This document shows positions 62,379 through 64,000 of a stretch of DNA of 64,000 nucleotides, one piece after another. A program made the translations under genes and the position numbers. The first letter of the stretch is position 1. Each line of letters starts with the position of its first letter. This DNA comes from Chitinophagaceae bacterium UBA1953 (GTDB lineage Bacteria > Bacteroidota > Bacteroidia > Chitinophagales > Chitinophagaceae). Below the pieces are notes generated by a model. That model worked only from the letters and a program-made list of their open reading frames with translations, ran no database searches and was not told the origin of the DNA. Location of the stretch: NCBI GenBank assembly GCA_002336115.1, contig DDEN01000022.1:248001-312000 (forward strand), given 5' to 3'.

Positions 62379-63641
62379 TTAAAAGTCATCCTTAATCCAC
62401 ACAAAGTCTTCCGTATAAATACAGACATCTTTTTGCCATCCCCATTCAATAATTTTATTCATCATCTTCACTTCAAATTGACAAATCTTATCTACTTCTT
62501 GAAACTTTATTTTCCCTCTAGATTCTGCCAGATGCATTTTTAAGTAATAAAAACCTTGGTATAATTTGCATTTTGGTATAATGCATTTTAATTTGCTAAT
62601 GCCTGTTTTCCGTAGAATTGGTTGTTCACTATCGAAAATATAATTATAAATCACAGGAAGTTCTTTTTCATTAAAAATTTGAAAAGATACAGCAATCCCC
62701 TCTTTAATAAACGGCATATTTACTTCAATTTCAATAATCAAATCCTCTCCATTTTTATGTACTCCTTCTGCTTCAGAAGTGATTACTTCTACTCGTACAA
62801 ATGAAGGGTAATCCGGAATAGGTTTGCTTTGATAAACACCTTGACTGGCTTTATTGTTTTCAAGATAAAACCTTACTGCTTCGTAAGTTGATGCGTTGAT
62901 TGCAACCTTACCGTTTATTAAGCATAGAGCATTCGAAGTTAATGTGCTAATTGCATCCATTTGGTGGCTCACAAACAAAACCGTTCTTCCCTCGCCGCTG
63001 CTTACATCTTTCATCTTGCCAAGGCACTTTTTCTGAAATTCCGCATCACCCACGGCCAGCACTTCATCCACAATCAGTATTTCACTTTCCAGGTGGGCCG
63101 CAACAGCAAACGCCAGCCGCACATACATACCGCTGCTGTAACGTTTTACAGGCGTATCAATATACCGTTCCACTCCGGCAAAATCAATTATCTCATCAAA
63201 TTTGCGCTCAATTTCTTTCTTGCGCATTCCAAGTATGGCCCCGTTTAAAAAAATATTTTCTCTTCCACTCAGTTCCGGATGAAAGCCGGTACCTACTTCC
63301 AGCAGGCTGGCAATACGCCCTTTGGCCTTAATAGTGCCGGTAGTTGGTGCCGTGGTGCGGCTAAGTATTTTCAGCAAAGTGCTTTTACCTGCTCCGTTTC
63401 GGCCAATTATACCCAGCACTTCACCCTGCTGTACTTCAAACGATACATCTTTCAGCGCCCACACATAATCACTGCTTCCCTTCTTTGTTCGGTCGTTGGC
63501 CTCACCAATTTTCAGGTAAGGATCTTCCTTGCCACGTATGCGGTACCAGAAACGGTTAAGATCATGACTAAGGGTTCCTGTTCCTACTTCGCCCAGCCGG
63601 TATTGCTTGCTTACCTGTTCTGCTTTAATTACTACACTCAT
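62379..63641 (-). CDS. wzt: Polysaccharide ABC exporter ATP-binding protein with carbohydrate-binding C-terminal domain
   Basis: A 420-residue Wzt-type protein. The ATPase has Walker A GRNGAGKST (residues 80-88), signature YSSGM (168-172) and Walker B ILIVDE (188-193), plus the family LLEVGTGFHPELSGRENI. Residues about 260-420 form a beta-rich extension like Wzt_C, which in O9a systems binds the modified chain terminus. It starts 9 bases after the wzm stop. It powers export of the lipid-linked glycan. Confidence 0.95.
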   Translation of the reverse strand: MSVVIKAEQVSKQYRLGEVGTGTLSHDLNRFWYRIRGKEDPYLKIGEANDRTKKGSSDYVWALKDVSFEVQQGEVLGIIGRNGAGKSTLLKILSRTTAPTTGTIKAKGRIASLLEVGTGFHPELSGRENIFLNGAILGMRKKEIERKFDEIIDFAGVERYIDTPVKRYSSGMYVRLAFAVAAHLESEILIVDEVLAVGDAEFQKKCLGKMKDVSSGEGRTVLFVSHQMDAISTLTSNALCLINGKVAINASTYEAVRFYLENNKASQGVYQSKPIPDYPSFVRVEVITSEAEGVHKNGEDLIIEIEVNMPFIKEGIAVSFQIFNEKELPVIYNYIFDSEQPILRKTGISKLKCIIPKCKLYQGFYYLKMHLAESRGKIKFQEVDKICQFEVKMMNKIIEWGWQKDVCIYTEDFVWIKDDF

Positions 63642-63650
63642 TGTTTTATA

Positions 63651-64000
63651 TTATACGGTATCCATAAATGTGCGTTCGGCCTTATTAAACATTACAATAC
63701 TTAACAGCAGCAAAAAAAACATAAAGCCAATGCTGTACAGCAGCGAACCCCGGTTCAGTTCTCCGGCCCCGAGATAAATATACCGGAATGTTTCTACCAC
63801 GCTGCTCATCGGGTTTGCCAGCAGTATTGCCTTGTAAGTTGGATTTTTTATTGTTGATAAAGGATAAATAACGGGTGTGGCATACATCAGCAACTGAATG
63901 CCAAACGAAATTAAGAAAGTAAGATCCCTGTACTTGGTGGTTAAAGTGGAAAGTATAAGACCGCCCCCAAGCCCAAGCCCAGCCATAATAAACAGTAACA
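63651..64000 (-). CDS. wzm: Polysaccharide ABC exporter permease, C-terminal part (cut by window edge)
   Basis: The frame is open to the right edge, so the N-terminal half lies outside. The visible part has FGIQLLMYATPVIYPLSTI, ANPMSSVVETFRYIYLG and a last TM (IGFMFFLLLLSIVMFNKAERTFMDTV), typical of the ABC-2 Wzm/TagG permeases. It is the first visible gene of the locus in transcription order and pairs with wzt. Confidence 0.92.
   Translation of the reverse strand, partial: LLFIMAGLGLGGGLILSTLTTKYRDLTFLISFGIQLLMYATPVIYPLSTIKNPTYKAILLANPMSSVVETFRYIYLGAGELNRGSLLYSIGFMFFLLLLSIVMFNKAERTFMDTV

Overview
The window looks like a chromosomal segment of a Bacteroidota bacterium, most likely of the Chitinophagaceae type. 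The sequence signs are: a TonB-dependent receptor paired with a DUF4249 lipoprotein, BatB/BatC, the long three-domain IspG, an ECF sigma/anti-sigma/outer-membrane barrel operon, TAnnTTTG-type promoter boxes, AT-rich leaders without clear Shine-Dalgarno sequences, and a REP/RAYT-like relic. No rRNA, tRNA, CRISPR array, prophage or intact insertion sequence was seen. Species assignment is inference; no search was possible.

Bases 1-9001 form a probable acetate (short organic acid) uptake and activation module. On the minus strand lie an InsA-like zinc-ribbon/HTH protein, an outer-membrane porin, an MFS carrier, two small membrane proteins and a fusion of a sodium:solute symporter to a histidine kinase (CrbS/CbrA-like, cut by the window edge). 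Divergent from them is acs, acetyl-CoA synthetase. Bases 9002-10619 are a low-coding island with palindromes, a gutted RAYT-transposase relic and one small exported protein.

Bases 10620-16487 (minus strand) hold an exported protein of unknown function, an L,D-transpeptidase, a DUF4332 protein and an ECF sigma operon (sigma, anti-sigma with a duplicated N-terminal module, outer-membrane barrel). Two near-identical ECF-type promoters lie upstream of the sigma gene and of a 62-residue membrane peptide, which suggests autoregulation and a second target. Three terminator hairpins separate the transcripts.

Bases 16587-28827 (plus strand) are mostly housekeeping and envelope genes: kbl, TonB receptor plus DUF4249 lipoprotein, a lipoprotein class D beta-lactamase, a small unknown protein, batB-batC, ispG, nadB and a lipid A acyltransferase. 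A MerR-type regulator with a cobalamin-binding domain converges on them.

Bases 29787-64000 are one large minus-strand surface-polysaccharide locus of 34 genes with overlapping or tightly spaced reading frames. It carries a Wzm/Wzt ABC exporter, a Wzy-like polytopic protein, 14 glycosyltransferases, two acyltransferase-3 proteins, two methyltransferases, two polysaccharide-deacetylase-fold proteins, GDP-L-fucose synthesis (gmd, fcl), and a WbpB/WbpD/WbpE/WbpI-like set expected to make a 2,3-diacetamido uronic acid. A 206-base gap with a palindrome (44540-44745) splits it into a right part of 20 genes and a left part of 14. Several genes in the locus start with TTG or GTG, and one glycosyltransferase has no standard start codon in front of its conserved N terminus.
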